From: Microcebus murinus
Taxonomy: Eukaryota > Chordata > Mammalia > Primates > Cheirogaleidae
Direction of reading: 5' to 3'
Assembly: GCF_040939455.1 (NCBI RefSeq)
Contig: NC_134110.1
Span: forward strand, 97,679,001 to 97,743,000
DNA: 64,000 nt
In this document: in pieces, positions 1-11,505 of the stretch
Numbering within the stretch: the first letter of the stretch is position 1
How the letters are laid out: each line of letters begins with the position of its first letter
The notes under the pieces: generated by a model
Database searches by the model: none
What the model saw: only the letters and a program-made list of their open reading frames with translations
What the model was told of the DNA's origin: nothing
Program-made: the position numbers and the translations under genes

Positions 1-438
1 TTCAGCATATTATGGGGGTACAAATGTTAGGGTTTTGTATATTGCCCTTGACCCCCCTCAAGTTAGAGCTTCAAGCTCTGTCCATCCCCCAGTTGGTGCA
101 CATCATACTCATTGTATATGTATATACCCATCCCCTCTCCTCCACCTGCCCAACAACTGATAAATGTTATTCCTATACGTCCACTTAGGTGTTGATCCGT
201 TAATACCAATTTGCTGATGAGTTCATGTGGTGCTTATTTTTCTCTTCTTGGGATACTTCTCTTAATAGAATGGGTTCCAGCTCTAGCCAGAAATATACAA
301 GATGTGCTATATCACCATTGTTTCTTATAGCTGAATGCCACTCCATGGTATACATATACCACATTTTATTAATCCACTCATATATTGATGGGCACTTTGG
401 TTGTTTCCACATCTTTGCAATTATGAATTGTGCTGCTA
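1..438 (-). mobile_element. L1 3' end (3' piece of a twin-primed insertion)
   Basis: The minus strand reads L1 ORF2 C-terminus (KCPSIYEWINKMWYMYTMEW) followed by L1 3' UTR. The left end lies outside the window. The ORF2 part has stops, so it is a dead copy. It joins an opposite-strand L1 piece at about 438/439. Confidence 0.85.
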
Positions 439-768
439 ATGCTCAACATTTCTAATCATCAGGGAAATGCAAATCAAAACTACAATGAGATATCACTTAT
501 CTCCAGTGAGAATGGCCTTTATTAACAAGTCCCAAACAATAAATGTTGGCATGGATGCAGAGAGATAGGAACACTCCTACATTTCTGGTGACACTGCAAA
601 CTAGTTTAACCCCTGTGGAAAGCAATATGAAGATACCTCAAAGTGATACAAGTGGATCCACCATTTGATCCAGCAATCCCACTCCTGGGCATCTACCCAA
701 TAGAACAAAAGTCACTCTATGAAAAATACACCTGCACTAGAATGTTTATAGCAGCACAATTCATGATC
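439..768 (+). mobile_element. L1 ORF2 fragment, inverted 5' piece
   Basis: The plus strand reads the ORF2 segment just upstream of the neighbouring piece (NHQGN, IPLLGIYP and TCTRMFIAAQF can be read between stops). It ends with the same L1 bases (AGCAGCACAATTCATGAT) at which the minus-strand piece begins, so the two are one L1 with a 5' inversion. Confidence 0.8.
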
Positions 769-1113
769 GAATGTTTTTTATGCATGGCTAGGCTTGAAAA
801 TCACTGACCTAATGCACATCCTATGATGTGGAATGTTGACATGCAACTGATGAAAACTGCATTTCTGTAACTGAGTACGAGAGTTGGGGGAGGCTGTGGA
901 GGGGTGCCCTGCACAGGGCACAGGTGTTCTCCCCACCCCCAGCACACATTTGAACTGAGCCAGACAACAGGGTGGGGCTTAGACACACAGAAAGGAGGGA
1001 AGGAAAGCAGTTGTGAGTCTGGGCCAGGTCTGCTCCACTGGGCATCGGGGGCAGTGGTTTGGCTGAAAAAGAGGGCATAATAGTGTGGATTTTAATTAGA
1101 TTAAGGTTAAGAC
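769..1113. other. No recognised feature
   Basis: Unique-looking sequence between the L1 and an Alu; no supportable gene. The last bases hold the left copy of the Alu target duplication (GGTTAAGAC). Confidence 0.5.
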
Positions 1114-1406
1114 AGCTGGCTGCAATGGCTCACTCCTGTAATCCTAGCACTCTGAGAGGCTAAGGTGGGCAGATCCTTTGAGCTCAGGAGTTCAAGACCA
1201 GCCTGAGCAGGAGCAAGACCCCATCTCTAACAAAAATAGAAAAAATTAGCCAGGCATGGTGGCACATGCCTGTAGTCCCAGCTACTCGGGAGGCTGAGGC
1301 AGAAGGATTGCTTGAGCCCAGGAGTTGGAGGTTGCTGTGAGCTAGGCTGACACCATGGCACTCTAGTTGGAGCAACAGAGTGAGATTCTGTCTCAAAAAA
1401 AAAAAA
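1114..1406 (+). mobile_element. Alu SINE, old dimeric type
   Basis: Left arm, A-rich linker, right arm (TGTAGTCCCAGCTACTCGGG) and a short A tail. Flanked by GGTTAAGAC on both sides, the target-site duplication. It is diverged and lacks the lemur-type middle segment, so it is an older copy. Confidence 0.9.
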
Positions 1407-1888
1407 TTAGGTTAAGACTAGAGAGGAAGATAATGTCATCACTGATCTGTTTTAACTACTGGCCAGGGTAATATATGAACTGGCAAAGCAGAGCTGGAGG
1501 GTTAAGAGCCTCAGGAGAATTGTAAGTGCACATTGAAACACACACACGCCCCATCCAGGTTTATATCCAAACCTCTACGAGGTCTGAGAGCAGGTGCCCC
1601 AGGCAGGCAAGAGTATGGAGTTCTAGCAGCAGCTGGGCAGTATGTGGATGATACTTAGGCGTGTGGGGGGCAGGGAAGTAATGAGTGAGGCAGGTCAACA
1701 GGCCCCAGAGGAGGATGGTAAGGTTCAGAATTCCGTGGCTCTCACAGCACCCAGGAACTTAGAGCACACATGAGCTGGCAAGTCAGAGGCCCTGTCCTAC
1801 TAAATAGAAAGCACAGTGAGGTCCAAAGGGAAGGCCAAAACCATCAGGTGACAGAGGAAAGCGGCTCCCAATGCTGGGAGCTACTTAA

Positions 1889-2280
1889 TGTCCAAGTGAG
1901 TCCTTGGCTTCACACAAGAAAGAATTCAGGAGCTAGTTGACAATATAAAGTGAAAGCAAGATTTATTCAGAAACTACAGAAAGTCCATTCCACAGACAGA
2001 GCAGAGGCAAGTTCTCCCTGCAGAGGAGAACTGGCCCCCTGGGGCCTGTTGCCTTTCTATTTAAGCAACCGCTTAATCACAGCCTGACCAAGGGGAGAAT
2101 ATTCGTGGGAGGGGTGGTGTTTCACCATCTTGGTTCTAACCAGTTGGAACTTGCCCTGCCTCCATTCTGTTTTGATTCAGGTAATTTGAAACTTTGAGAC
2201 TTCCTGACTCAGGCAATGCTGCAGCCATGCCCAAAGCAACGCTCCAGGCAGTACTTGCCAGTCCCCTGTCTTAGGTACAC
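1889..2280 (-). mobile_element. Probable solo LTR, ERV class I-like, antisense
   Basis: On the minus strand an AATAAA is followed by a segment of the type 'CTTGCTTTCACTTTA' and a pyrimidine-rich stretch, the usual R-U5 layout of gammaretrovirus-like LTRs. No internal viral genes flank it. Edges and family are uncertain. Confidence 0.5.
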
Positions 2281-2324
2281 GCGGAGGAGGCCACACCAGG
2301 ACCCCAGGCGAGCACAGGATGCCT

Positions 2325-2550
2325 TGTGCAGCTCTGAATCCTGGCTTTGCCACTTACTCCTATGCAAACTTGGCCAAGTTGCTTAACCCCTATGAACCTT
2401 AATTTTCTACCTGTAAGATGGAAATCATAATCATAGTATCTTCCTTGTAGGGTTTTTGTTGGAATTCATTGACGTAAGAAACGTTTATTTCACAATAAAC
2501 GTAGAAAATGGCTCGTAGAGAATGCTCAAAAGAGTTAACTGTTGTAGTTA
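2325..2550 (+). repeat. MIR SINE
   Basis: Reads CTGGCTTTGCCACTTACT, then a CTGTAAGATGGAAAT-type segment, the MIR core and 3' part in the forward direction. Confidence 0.85.
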
Positions 2551-3880
2551 CCCCTAGCTGGTGAGCAAGACTGGCCTGGCCTGAGATATGGAATTTTTTT
2601 TTTCTTTTTTTATGGGGCAGGCAAGGAAGACCTGAGTTGAGAGGACAAAGAGGAAAGGAGAGCTTGAACTGTGAAGCTGGAAAAAGAGGGAGGACTTAAA
2701 GTCACACAAAATAAAAGCAGGTTGATAGGTCTTGTCTGTGGAGAAGCAACAGCTGTGGCAAAGCTGCCACAAAGAGTGACCAGGATAATTACTTATGGTA
2801 ACCATGACAGAAATGGGTGTGCAAGGCAGAGAGGGGCTGGGAAGAAGAGGAGATTGAGTTGGAGAAATGAGGATCTGAAACTCAGATGCAGAGACTAGGT
2901 CAAACCTGCGCTGGAGTGTTGGGGTCTAGCCCAACAGAGCTGAGAGGATGGTAATGCAGAGGCAATGGGGGAAACTGAGGCACAGGGAAGCAGCCTGGAG
3001 GGGAGGTGAGGGGAGGGTGTAGTGTGGGAGAGAAGGCACCAGCGGAGAGCGAATGGGCAGTGGGAGAGCGGCAGCCTGGAGTGCTGCAGAGACCCAGGAA
3101 GGGCCACGGAGCGGCGCTCTGGGAGGCCGAGAGAAGGCTCTGGGCCAGGCCCTGGCCACCGCGTCAGCCACGTGCAAGAAACCGCCCCACTCGGGCCTGA
3201 GCTATCCTCTGTGGAAAGTGAGTTAATGTGCAATCTTTTAGGTCCTTTTCTTCTGCAAAATGCTGTGCAGAATCAGAGTGCTGGGGCGGGCTGTGTGGAC
3301 TGATAGAGTACTTTGAAAAAGAGGCAGCAAGTGAACACTGTGGGTTTCGGAATCTTTAAGGTGAAAGGAGCTAGTACAAGAGCTTCAAGGACTGGCCAGG
3401 TCAAAGAAGGTGTTTCAGTGTGTGCAGAGTACTGCACGGTATTCCAGTGGGAAAATAGAGCAGGCTAAATTCATGGGCACATGAATAGAATAGAATCAGC
3501 AAAAGAATCCTGTTAAGGGATGTCTTTTCCCTCAGAGAGTGCTTGTGGAGTCTTCTGGTTCTCCAGAGTACGAGGGCCAAGGAGTGCCGGGGAAGCCAAG
3601 GAAGTCCTTTTTGGAGAGTATGCACGGACACACACATTTAAATGCCTTGGCATTTTGGTTTATTACTGATGATTTCCTATGGAATAGTCACAAAATGATA
3701 TTGTCACATCCATATATTCTATCAACATCGTACCTTACTGAATATTAATTGTGTTTCTCACCATTAGTGAGTTCAGTATGCAGTTGGTTCTAATACATAG
3801 AGTATGCTGAAGACTTCATACCCATGAAGCTTAAGATGCAAGGGGAGTACGTAAATCAAAAGATACAAAGTTGCCGTTAT
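2551..3880. other. No recognised feature; GC-richer patch at 2890-3200
   Basis: Unique-looking sequence. Short open frames overlap on both strands in the GC-richer part and show no family match. CpG density is well below that of the OPRK1 island. Confidence 0.5.
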
Positions 3881-4145
3881 GTAGGATGAGCAAGTCTAGA
3901 GATCTAATGTACAGCACGAGGACTATAGTTAATCAGACTGTGTCATTGTACTTTGCCGAGAACGTGACTATCAGACACTCTCAGGAAGGGAGGGAGGGGC
4001 AAAAGGTATGTGCAGTATAGGCGATGATGGGAATGTCAGTTTGCTTGGCTATAGAAGTTGTTTCACTGTGTATATGTATATCAAAATCAGTATATCAAAA
4101 CCTCATGTTTGCACACCTTAAATATGTCCAACAAAAAGGTGAAAT
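3881..4145 (+). repeat. Ancient L1M 3' UTR fragment
   Basis: Contains 'GACTATAGTTAATCA' and a terminal 'CACACCTTAAATATGT'-type segment followed by an A-rich tail, as in the 3' ends of old L1M elements. Confidence 0.6.
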
Positions 4146-4975
4146 GAAGTTTAATTGAACAGCAAAATCCCAGAACTGTTATGTTGTGTTGGCAATGACA
4201 AGACTAATAGTTTATCATAGTGATCTACTTCACTCTAAAATTGCTCTGGGTGAAACTAACCTTCATCTTAAGGGCTCTACAATACATGAAGGCACATTTC
4301 AAGGAAAATATTTAATAGTTTGGAAAAATCTCTCAGCACATAATCATTCAGATCATTTAGTGGACTTAGGCCTTTAACAGCGAACAGAAGATTTCTCCAA
4401 AGAAAGATTTTCTCAGAAAAAGAAGATTGCTTTTTCATGGATGATGATGTTATTAAGAAAATGTTTAGTGTTCAAGAATGAAATCCTTGGACTTAACAAA
4501 AACTCTTTGAAGTCTAGCCCAGAAAATCGGTCTGGATTTTGATTCAACATTTGCCAAAAATATCTTACATACAGATCTAGCCAGACATTGCCAGACATAA
4601 CTCAATATTGTGAGATTAGAGTTTCTGAACTTACTTCTTCCCTCAGGTCACACTGACTTTAAGAATAGTTTCCTTCCAAAAGGCAATAATTGGCCCTAGA
4701 CAGACACCTTTATTCACTATAAAATGAAGACATTAAGAAGTCTTAATTTGGGATTCAGGAAAGTTTCCTGGTTGCCAACCTGTGAATCATTATTTCTCAA
4801 GTTAACAATAATCTGTGTAGAGCCTGATTGTTTACAAATCATTTCAATATAAACATCATTTTTATAACCATCTTAACATGTAGTTATGAGTCTCATTGTC
4901 TATGTGAGGAAAACAGGACTAAGGTTGTTCAATTTGTAAATGGTTCAGGATATAGGCACCATGTGTGCATTTTCT
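4146..4975. other. No recognised feature
   Basis: AT-rich unique-looking sequence; no supportable gene or repeat. Confidence 0.5.
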
Positions 4976-4984
4976 ACTTTACAT

Positions 4985-5036
4985 CATTCATTCATTTGTT
5001 CATTCATTTATTCAACAAATATTTGTTGAGTGCAAA
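4985..5036 (-). repeat. L2-type 3' tail, antisense, with (TTCA)n
   Basis: TTCATTCATTTGTTCATTCA runs into CAACAAATATTTGTTGAGTG, the familiar antisense view of the L2/MIR-type terminal segment. Confidence 0.6.
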
Positions 5037-5740
5037 AAAGAATACTAAAAGGCATGTCTTGCCCACAACTCTATGAGATCCTTCTATACAAATAGTTTGA
5101 ATTTTCCTAGTCATAATCTTCCAAAAATGATCCTCAATATCTTTAGCAAACTGAATGATAACCTGTAGGTATCCTATTGTAGTTCTAGGGCTGGTTATTC
5201 TAAGAAACAAAATGAAAATAAACACAATGCCAGTGCTGCATAATGCTTTCTAGATTCCTAAGGTGAGTTGGAGTGAGAGATGGAATCACAGGGACCCTAG
5301 GGACTGAGAAATTTCAAGAGAAGAAAACATGAAGGGAAGAGCAGGAGACAGGCAAGTAGAAAAGTCTGAGGACCTACAGTTTCACAGTGGTGTTTTTCTA
5401 CCGAGAACCAGCTGGATCCTGGCCACCTTCTGTGAATCTGTAAGCATGACACCTAATCTGAAATTTAAAATGGAAGACATCATGGAAAATTTCGGGACAT
5501 GTGGTTGATAGAGACATGCAGTTGACTCTCCAGTTGAATTAAATAGTGAACCCATGGACTTTCAGTTGGTTGGATTTTGGAATTTCTCTATCATCTTTAG
5601 ACTCACAGAAGTTAATATTAGGAGGCATGAATCTTTCCTTGTTTGTGCTTTTTTAATATGTTTAAAATTTAAAAAACAGGCTAATGTTCTAGAATAACTA
5701 TTCTTACAATTTAAGTATGCATTCTCCAATACTAAAATGA
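5037..5740. other. No recognised feature
   Basis: AT-rich, unique-looking; no gene or clear repeat seen. Confidence 0.5.
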
Positions 5741-5754
5741 TTGGTTCTTCCACT

Positions 5755-5850
5755 CCATTTTATTCTGTTTGTTTACTTATTCAAGTCTTTTTTCAGCACC
5801 TGCAAGGCACTTTACCAAGTCCTATGGAAAATTATGGTGAATGTGACCTT
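5755..5850 (-). repeat. L2 fragment, antisense
   Basis: A 'TTATTCAAGTC...CAGCACCTGCAAGGCACT' pattern, a diverged antisense L2 3' end. Confidence 0.45.
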
Positions 5851-5866
5851 AGTTGTTTTTGGTTTT

Positions 5867-6243
5867 ATTTTTTTATCTCAGCATATTACAGGGGTACAAA
5901 TGTTTAGGTTATGTATATTGCCCTTGCCCCACCCAAGTCAGAGCTTCAAGTGTGTCCTTCCACCAGACAGTGCACACAGTACCCATTAGGAGTGAATATA
6001 CCCATCCCCTCCTTCCCCCTCCCATCTGCCCAACATGATGAATGTTACTACTATATGTGCATTTAAGTGTTGGTCAGTTAAAACCAATTTGATGGTGAGT
6101 ACATGTGGTGCTGATTTTTCCATTCTTGGGATACTTCATTTAGTAGAATGGGTTCCAGCTCCATCCAGAGTAATATAAGAGGTGCTATATCACCATTGTT
6201 TTTTGTGGCTGAGTAGAACTGCCTGGTATATATATACTACATT
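5867..6243 (-). mobile_element. L1 3' end, antisense, 5'-truncated
   Basis: Same L1 subfamily 3' UTR and ORF2 end as at window positions 1-400 (shared 'GGGGTACAAATGTT', 'TATACCCATCCCCTCC', 'CATTCTTGGGATACTTC'). A separate insertion, truncated at about 6243. Confidence 0.85.
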
Positions 6244-6414
6244 TAGTTGTTAATTGTTGATTGTTAATCCTTAAAATATAAATGTGAAGTATATGTGTAG
6301 CACAAGACTCTTAACTGAAATTACTTGAGAGTTTAGATTTCTATACCTCATATTTGATATGTTATTTAGGGAAAGATGAGCATATTTAATATTCCAGCCA
6401 CAGTGTTTAACATT

Positions 6415-6495
6415 TTAGTTCAACAAATACTTTTTGCCCATGTTCTATGAATTCAGCACAGTTCTAGTCTTTGAGAATAAGCAGATAGGTAAAAT
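6415..6495 (-). repeat. L2 fragment, antisense
   Basis: 'TTCAACAAATAC', then a diverged '...CAGCACAGTTCTAGTCTTTGAGAATAAGCAG' as in antisense L2 ends. Confidence 0.55.
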
Positions 6496-6944
6496 CTCCT
6501 TTTGTCCTTAAATTCATTAGGACCCAAAGGCATGGTCAGTAACACCAACTATACTGCAAAATTTTCTTGTACAGCTTGTCCTTGCTCTACAGAAATAGAG
6601 CACTCTGAAATCCGAAGCCCTAGGCTTCTTCCACATGTCCAGAGAGAGTTGGTAACAAGAAGGTGGCAGGGGCATGGTGTCAGGCTCGAGAGAGGCTCCC
6701 TTGTGCAGCACCTGGGGTTTCCTGGGCACCTGGTGTGGAGCTAGGGGCAGCTCTGCACCAGGAGCCGCCCCTAGCCCTGCTAGAAATACAAGGACTTTCC
6801 ATCTTACGCCTTGGTGTTGATTTGAACAGAGCTTGATATCTATTATTTTATGCCCCATTGAGGATTTTGATATCAAGCTAGTGAAAAAAATCACTAGCTT
6901 CATGAACATTCTTTGCTTATGACCTTTTCCTTTATTTGTGAAAG
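6496..6944. other. No recognised feature
   Basis: Unique-looking. An open frame of about 130 codons on the minus strand has no family features. Confidence 0.45.
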
Positions 6945-7875
6945 GATCATTTATATGCAGTTTCTCATAAAGCTAAACACATGCTGGCCCTACAGCCCAG
7001 CAATTTCACTCCTAGGTAGTCACTTAAAAACAAAGACATGTCCACAAAAGGACTTGTACAAGAATGTTTATGACTCTTTATTAAAAGTATCTCATGTGTA
7101 AGACCATAGGGAAATGGGAAAAACCCTCTAAGATACTCATGCAATGGAATACCGCTCATCAGTTAAAAGGGATGAACTGGCCGGGCGCTGTGGCTCACGC
7201 CTGTAATCCTAGCTCTCTGGGAGGCCGAGACGGGCGGATTGCTCAAGGTCAGGAGTTCAAAACCAGCCTGAGCAAGAGCGAGACCTCGTCTCTACTATAA
7301 ATAGAAAGAAATTAATTGGCCAACTAATATATAGAGAAAAAAAAATTAGCCGGGCATGGTGGCGCATGCCTGTAGTCCCAGCTACTCGGGAGGCTGAGGC
7401 AGGAGGATCGCTTGAGCCCAGGAGTTTGAGGTTGCTGTGAGCCAGGCTAACGCCACGGCACTCACTCTAGCCTGGGCAACAAAGCGAGACTCTGTCTCAA
7501 AAAAAAAAAAAAAAATAAAAATAAAAGGGATGAACTACTGATACATGCAACATGAATAAATCCCCCAACCATTATGCTAAATGAAAGAAGCCTTACACAT
7601 AAAAACTTCATACTGTATCACACTGTTTATAGTAAGTTCTGAAACAAGCAAAAGTAATTTATGATGAAAAATAAACAGAATAGTGATCGCCTTGGGAGGG
7701 CGTGGGGGGAGGAGAACAGGAGGGTGTTGGTGGCTGGGAGAGGCAAGAGGGGCCTTTCTAAGGTGATGGTGATATTCTGTTTATTAATAGATCTTTGGTA
7801 ACACTGGTGCATATATTTATCATAACTTATTAAATGCTACACTGATGCATTGGATTTTATGTAATATTTGTCTCA
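6945..7875 (+). mobile_element. Ancient L1M 3' region, split by an Alu
   Basis: Reads an ORF2 end ('CAGCAATTTCACTCCTAGG', 'GCAATGGAATACCGCTCATC') and then a long L1M-type 3' UTR ('TAAATGAAAGAAGCC', 'ATACTGTATCACACTG'). The Alu at 7179-7522 is inserted inside it. Confidence 0.8.
7179..7522 (+). mobile_element. Alu SINE, lemur type, full length
   Basis: Starts GGCCGGGCGCTGTGGCTCAC. Its middle holds ATAAATAGAAAGAAATTAAT and GGCCAACTAATATATAG before the right arm, the form I associate with strepsirrhine Alus. Flanked by the 14-bp target duplication AAAAGGGATGAACT at 7165-7178 and 7523-7536, so the insertion is intact. Confidence 0.95.
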
Positions 7876-8150
7876 AAAGAAATATCCATAAACAAATATT
7901 GAACTCTAATTGATGATAGGTATGTTGAAGTATTTAGTGGGGAAATATACCAGAGCAACTTACTTTGAATAAATGAGGTGTACTGATGGATGGAGAGCAG
8001 GAGGGGTAGATAGGTAGGCATGTGATAAAGCAAACAGAATGAAGTATGAATGCTAGACATTGTGGGTGTTCACTATAAAATTGGCTCAATTTTTTTGTAT
8101 ATTTAAAAATTTACATAACAAAATGTTAGGAAAAAAATTTAAAGTGAGCA
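7876..8150 (+). repeat. Probable old L1 3' UTR fragment
   Basis: 'GGTGTTCACTATAAAATTGGC' followed by 'TTTAAAAATTTACATAACAA' and an A-rich end resembles old L1 3' termini. Family uncertain. Confidence 0.45.
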
Positions 8151-8229
8151 TATCATGTTTAAGGTACTTGGTATTATTCCAAATACTTAACACATGTTAA
8201 CTCATTTATTTTGCATAACTCTTGTGATG

Positions 8230-8600
8230 GAGAGAGGCTAGCTGTCCAGCAAACTCACTTCCTCTTCTTCCTGGTGGCATAGCTATTTCCTAACAGATCA
8301 TGTGCTTAAATGTGATCATGTGACTGAGTCTGACCAATGGAATGGGAGTGCAAGGGATGTGCCTATTTTCAGGACTGACCTGTGCAAATCTTTCCCATGT
8401 GAGATTGGATGGAGACATAACTTGGATACCTCTTGTTGAAGGTGGTGGAATCCCACATAGTGAGTACCTGACTCACTGAAGAAGCAATGCTTGCCGATCA
8501 GAAATATCTATTTTGGATTTCTTGTGAGCTAGAAATATATTTCTCCTGATAAAACCATAGAAGACTGTGGTTTTATCTACCATAGTAGCTAGTGCCACTC
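8230..8600. other. Possible ancient repeat, not identified
   Basis: Phrases such as 'CATGTGACTGAGTCTGACCAATGGAATG' look like a dispersed mammalian repeat, but I cannot name the family. Confidence 0.3.
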
Positions 8601-8614
8601 TAACTTGTGCACAA

Positions 8615-8765
8615 CTCTACGTGATCAGTACTAGTAGTATCCTTATTTAGCACATGAGGACACAGTCCAGAAGTCAGACAGCACAGTGGAGCCTTGGGAT
8701 TCAATCTAGCCAGTCTGGCCTCAGAATCTGGGCTCCCAAGTATTACACTATTCTGCCTTTTCCTT
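8615..8765 (-). repeat. MIR, antisense
   Basis: 'CCTTATTTAGCACATGAGGA' and 'CAGTCTGGCCTCAGAATCTGGGC' match the antisense MIR pattern. Confidence 0.7.
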
Positions 8766-8789
8766 TCTTGCAGATACAGAATAAGATAG

Positions 8790-10175
8790 TTGTTTGTTTC
8801 TCCTTTAAGCAAGTGGTATAACCCAGGGGCAGTGAGTCATCCTTCAAAATACAAATTTATGTTCTCAGTAGCAGACTTTTCTTAATAATGGCCAAGCACG
8901 CTGATCAGCCAACCCTATCCCACGTCAACCAGACCATTTCTGCCAACTAGCAAGCTCCGTATGGGTGTCTGGGGAAGGCATAGGGAGGCAGGAGAGAAGA
9001 AAAGGGAGGGCATAAATATTAGCATCACAGATTTTTGCAGAAATCCTATTGCTCACTGTTAGTCTAAATAATAAAGAAGAGAGGGTGTCCCTGTTCATTG
9101 CGTAGAGATCACTGGCATCTTTCTAGCTGTGTTTCCTCTGGCCCCAAGAATTCATGTCAAAATAGAGAAGGTTGAGCTCCCTCCCTCCCCCTCCCCCTGC
9201 CCATGTTTCATCGGTAGTGATAACAGCACAAAAGGGAGCTTATCTCGCCAGGTCAGTCTTTGAAATAAATCATGTGTAGTCATTTACTAAACGTCTGGTA
9301 ATAAAGCAGGTGTCTACAAGACCCAGAGTGTAAAAATGACAGGCCAGAAGAGATCTTTGCTGTTTTTCTGGACTGAGTTTCAGTGGGTTCACCACATCCT
9401 GAAAAAATACATGCCTAAAATACAGCATACAATCCGCCATATGCAGATGCAGTTAAGTGGAAAAACTTATAGAGACCTGTTACCACAGTGTCTTGGGAAC
9501 TCATGTTAACCATCAGGCTCCTAATTGCCAGCTTTGAGTTACATTTAGGAAACTACGGGTGCTGTCAAATTCACACTTGAAGAGAATAACAAGGGACACG
9601 ACGATACCAAATAGGCTTGTGAACCAAACGCAAAATAAAATGGAATTCAACCACGTACATTTTGTTTTCATGTTTGTTTATGCTTTATTGGGTCACTGAA
9701 TGTGAAAATAAATCTGTGCAGATTCTTTACTTTTGTATGTATAGCCATAGGTCGCAAGTCAGCAAACTTCTGACAACGGAATGGTAGCAATTGTTTCTGA
9801 ATATCAATTGTTAGAAATCTCTGGGCATCTTAACAATCTGAAATATCTTAGATTTCAAAATAAAATCTTTAGCTCTCTCAAGATAACTACCATCTTAATC
9901 GAAATTAACCAACTGTACTCTTTAAACTTAACCTTTAAAAACTCTCCCAACTCTAGCATGAGTGAACCATTTTGTCACACTGGTAGCATTTTGTCACACT
10001 ACTCTCAGCTTCGTCCATCCATATCAGATGCTGGGGTTTGGGCTGCAAATGTTTGTCAGCTGAGTTCCCAGAGACCACCACGTATGCTCATCCGTGGCCC
10101 TCAGGGCTGCACTGTCAGTCATGATGACAAGGAAAAATTGCTCCCAGCTTCTTGGCTGTGTTCTGCCACAGAATT
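8790..10175. other. No recognised feature
   Basis: Unique-looking sequence. An open frame from 9781 runs into the following Alu and is not a gene. Confidence 0.5.
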
Positions 10176-10188
10176 TCTGAGGAGCTTT

Positions 10189-10515
10189 TTTTTTTTTTTT
10201 TTTTTTTTTTTTGAGACAGAGTCTCGCTTTGTTGTCCAGGCTAGAGTGAGTGCCGTGGCATCAGCCTAGCTCACAGCAACCTCAAACTCCTGGGCTCGAG
10301 CGATCCTTCTGCCTCAGCCTCCCGAGTAGCTGGGACCATGCCCGGCTAATTTTTTTATATATATATATCAGTTGGCCAATTAATTTCTTTCTATTTATAG
10401 TAGAGACGGGGTCTCGCTCTTGCTCAGGCTGGTTTTGAACTCCTGACCTTGAGCAATCCACCCGCCTCGGCCTCCCAAGAGCTAGGATTACAGGCGTGAG
10501 CCGCCGCGCCCGGCC
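10189..10515 (-). mobile_element. Alu SINE, lemur type, antisense
   Basis: Poly(T) start, the TTGGCCAATTAATTTC middle segment, and a GCCGCGCCCGGCC end. Target duplication TCTGAGGAGCTTT at 10176-10188 and 10516-10528. The right arm lacks roughly 18 bp around the usual 'ACTACAGGCATGCGCCAC'. Confidence 0.95.
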
Positions 10516-10554
10516 TCTGAGGAGCTTTAATAGTCAACCACCCAACTTCCAAAT

Positions 10555-10960
10555 AATGTGCCTCCCTAAAACTCATCTGCACCTATAACCTCAGAAGGTG
10601 ACCTTATTTGGATGTAGGATCTTTGCAAATGTCGCCTAGTTAAGATGAGGTCACACTGCTTTAGAGAAAGCCCTGACTCCAGTATGTCTGGTGTCCTTAT
10701 AGGAAGAGATAAGAGAGACTAAGAAGATGACACAGTGAAGTCCCTATGATGACAGAGGAAGAGAGTGGAGTGATGTGTCCACAATTTGAGCATCACCAAG
10801 GGTCACCAGCAACCACCAGAAGCCGGGAAGAGGCAGGAAAGAGGCCCCACCGACACCTGCATGCAGACTTCAGTCCCCACAACTGCGAGACAGAAATTCC
10901 TGTCTCTGAATGATGCTCTGGTGTGCGGCTTTGTTATGGCAGCCCTGGGAAACTAGTACA
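10555..10960 (+). mobile_element. MLT1-type MaLR solo LTR
   Basis: 'GGTGACCTTATTTGGA', 'TTAAGATGAGGTCA', 'GGTGTCCTTATAGGAAGAG' and an end 'GCAGCCCTGGGAAACTAGTACA' follow the MLT1 consensus order. Confidence 0.85.
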
Positions 10961-11379
10961 GGGAACATTATCTGTTAAAGAGATAATGTTTTTAAGGTTT
11001 TATTACTAGACATTTAAAACCACATTAATGTGAAATTCACAGTGGAGCTTTCTTCTTGTCCTCCAGCCTTCCTCTTAAAGAGAAAAAGAAACAAGTATTT
11101 CTTTCCTGTGAGATCATAGCTGCGGGTAGTGGCTGGTCACTGCCGGCCATTCCTCATTCTCCTTTATTACACCTCAAGGAGCAAGAGCTTTTTCATGGTA
11201 AAGAGCAGACAGAGAGTGTGACAGGGCCGAGGGCCTAGGGCCCCAGGGCCTTTTCTTCCAGTGTGACCATCACTGTCTTCTCATATGGTGCCCATGAGAC
11301 TCTCGGTCTGAGATCACTCTCATTGATTAAAGTTCCCCAAAATAGAGGCATTTCTTTGTACAAAAGCTTAGTACCAGGC

Positions 11380-11505
11380 TGCAAAGCATGAGACTGACAT
11401 GCCACCTGTCACATGCATGAGCCTGCACAGATTGTGTAGCCTTTTGAAGCCTCAGTTTCATCTCCCGTAGGATGGGAACAGTGGTGACACTGAGCAGCAG
11501 TTCTC
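11380..11505 (+). repeat. MIR fragment
   Basis: 'AGCCTCAGTTTCATCTCCCGTAGGATGGGAACA' is the MIR 3' half, diverged. Confidence 0.65.

Noticed and set aside
9781..10269. A 162-codon plus-strand frame
   Set aside because: It reads through the poly(T) and arm of an antisense Alu; the part before has no family features.
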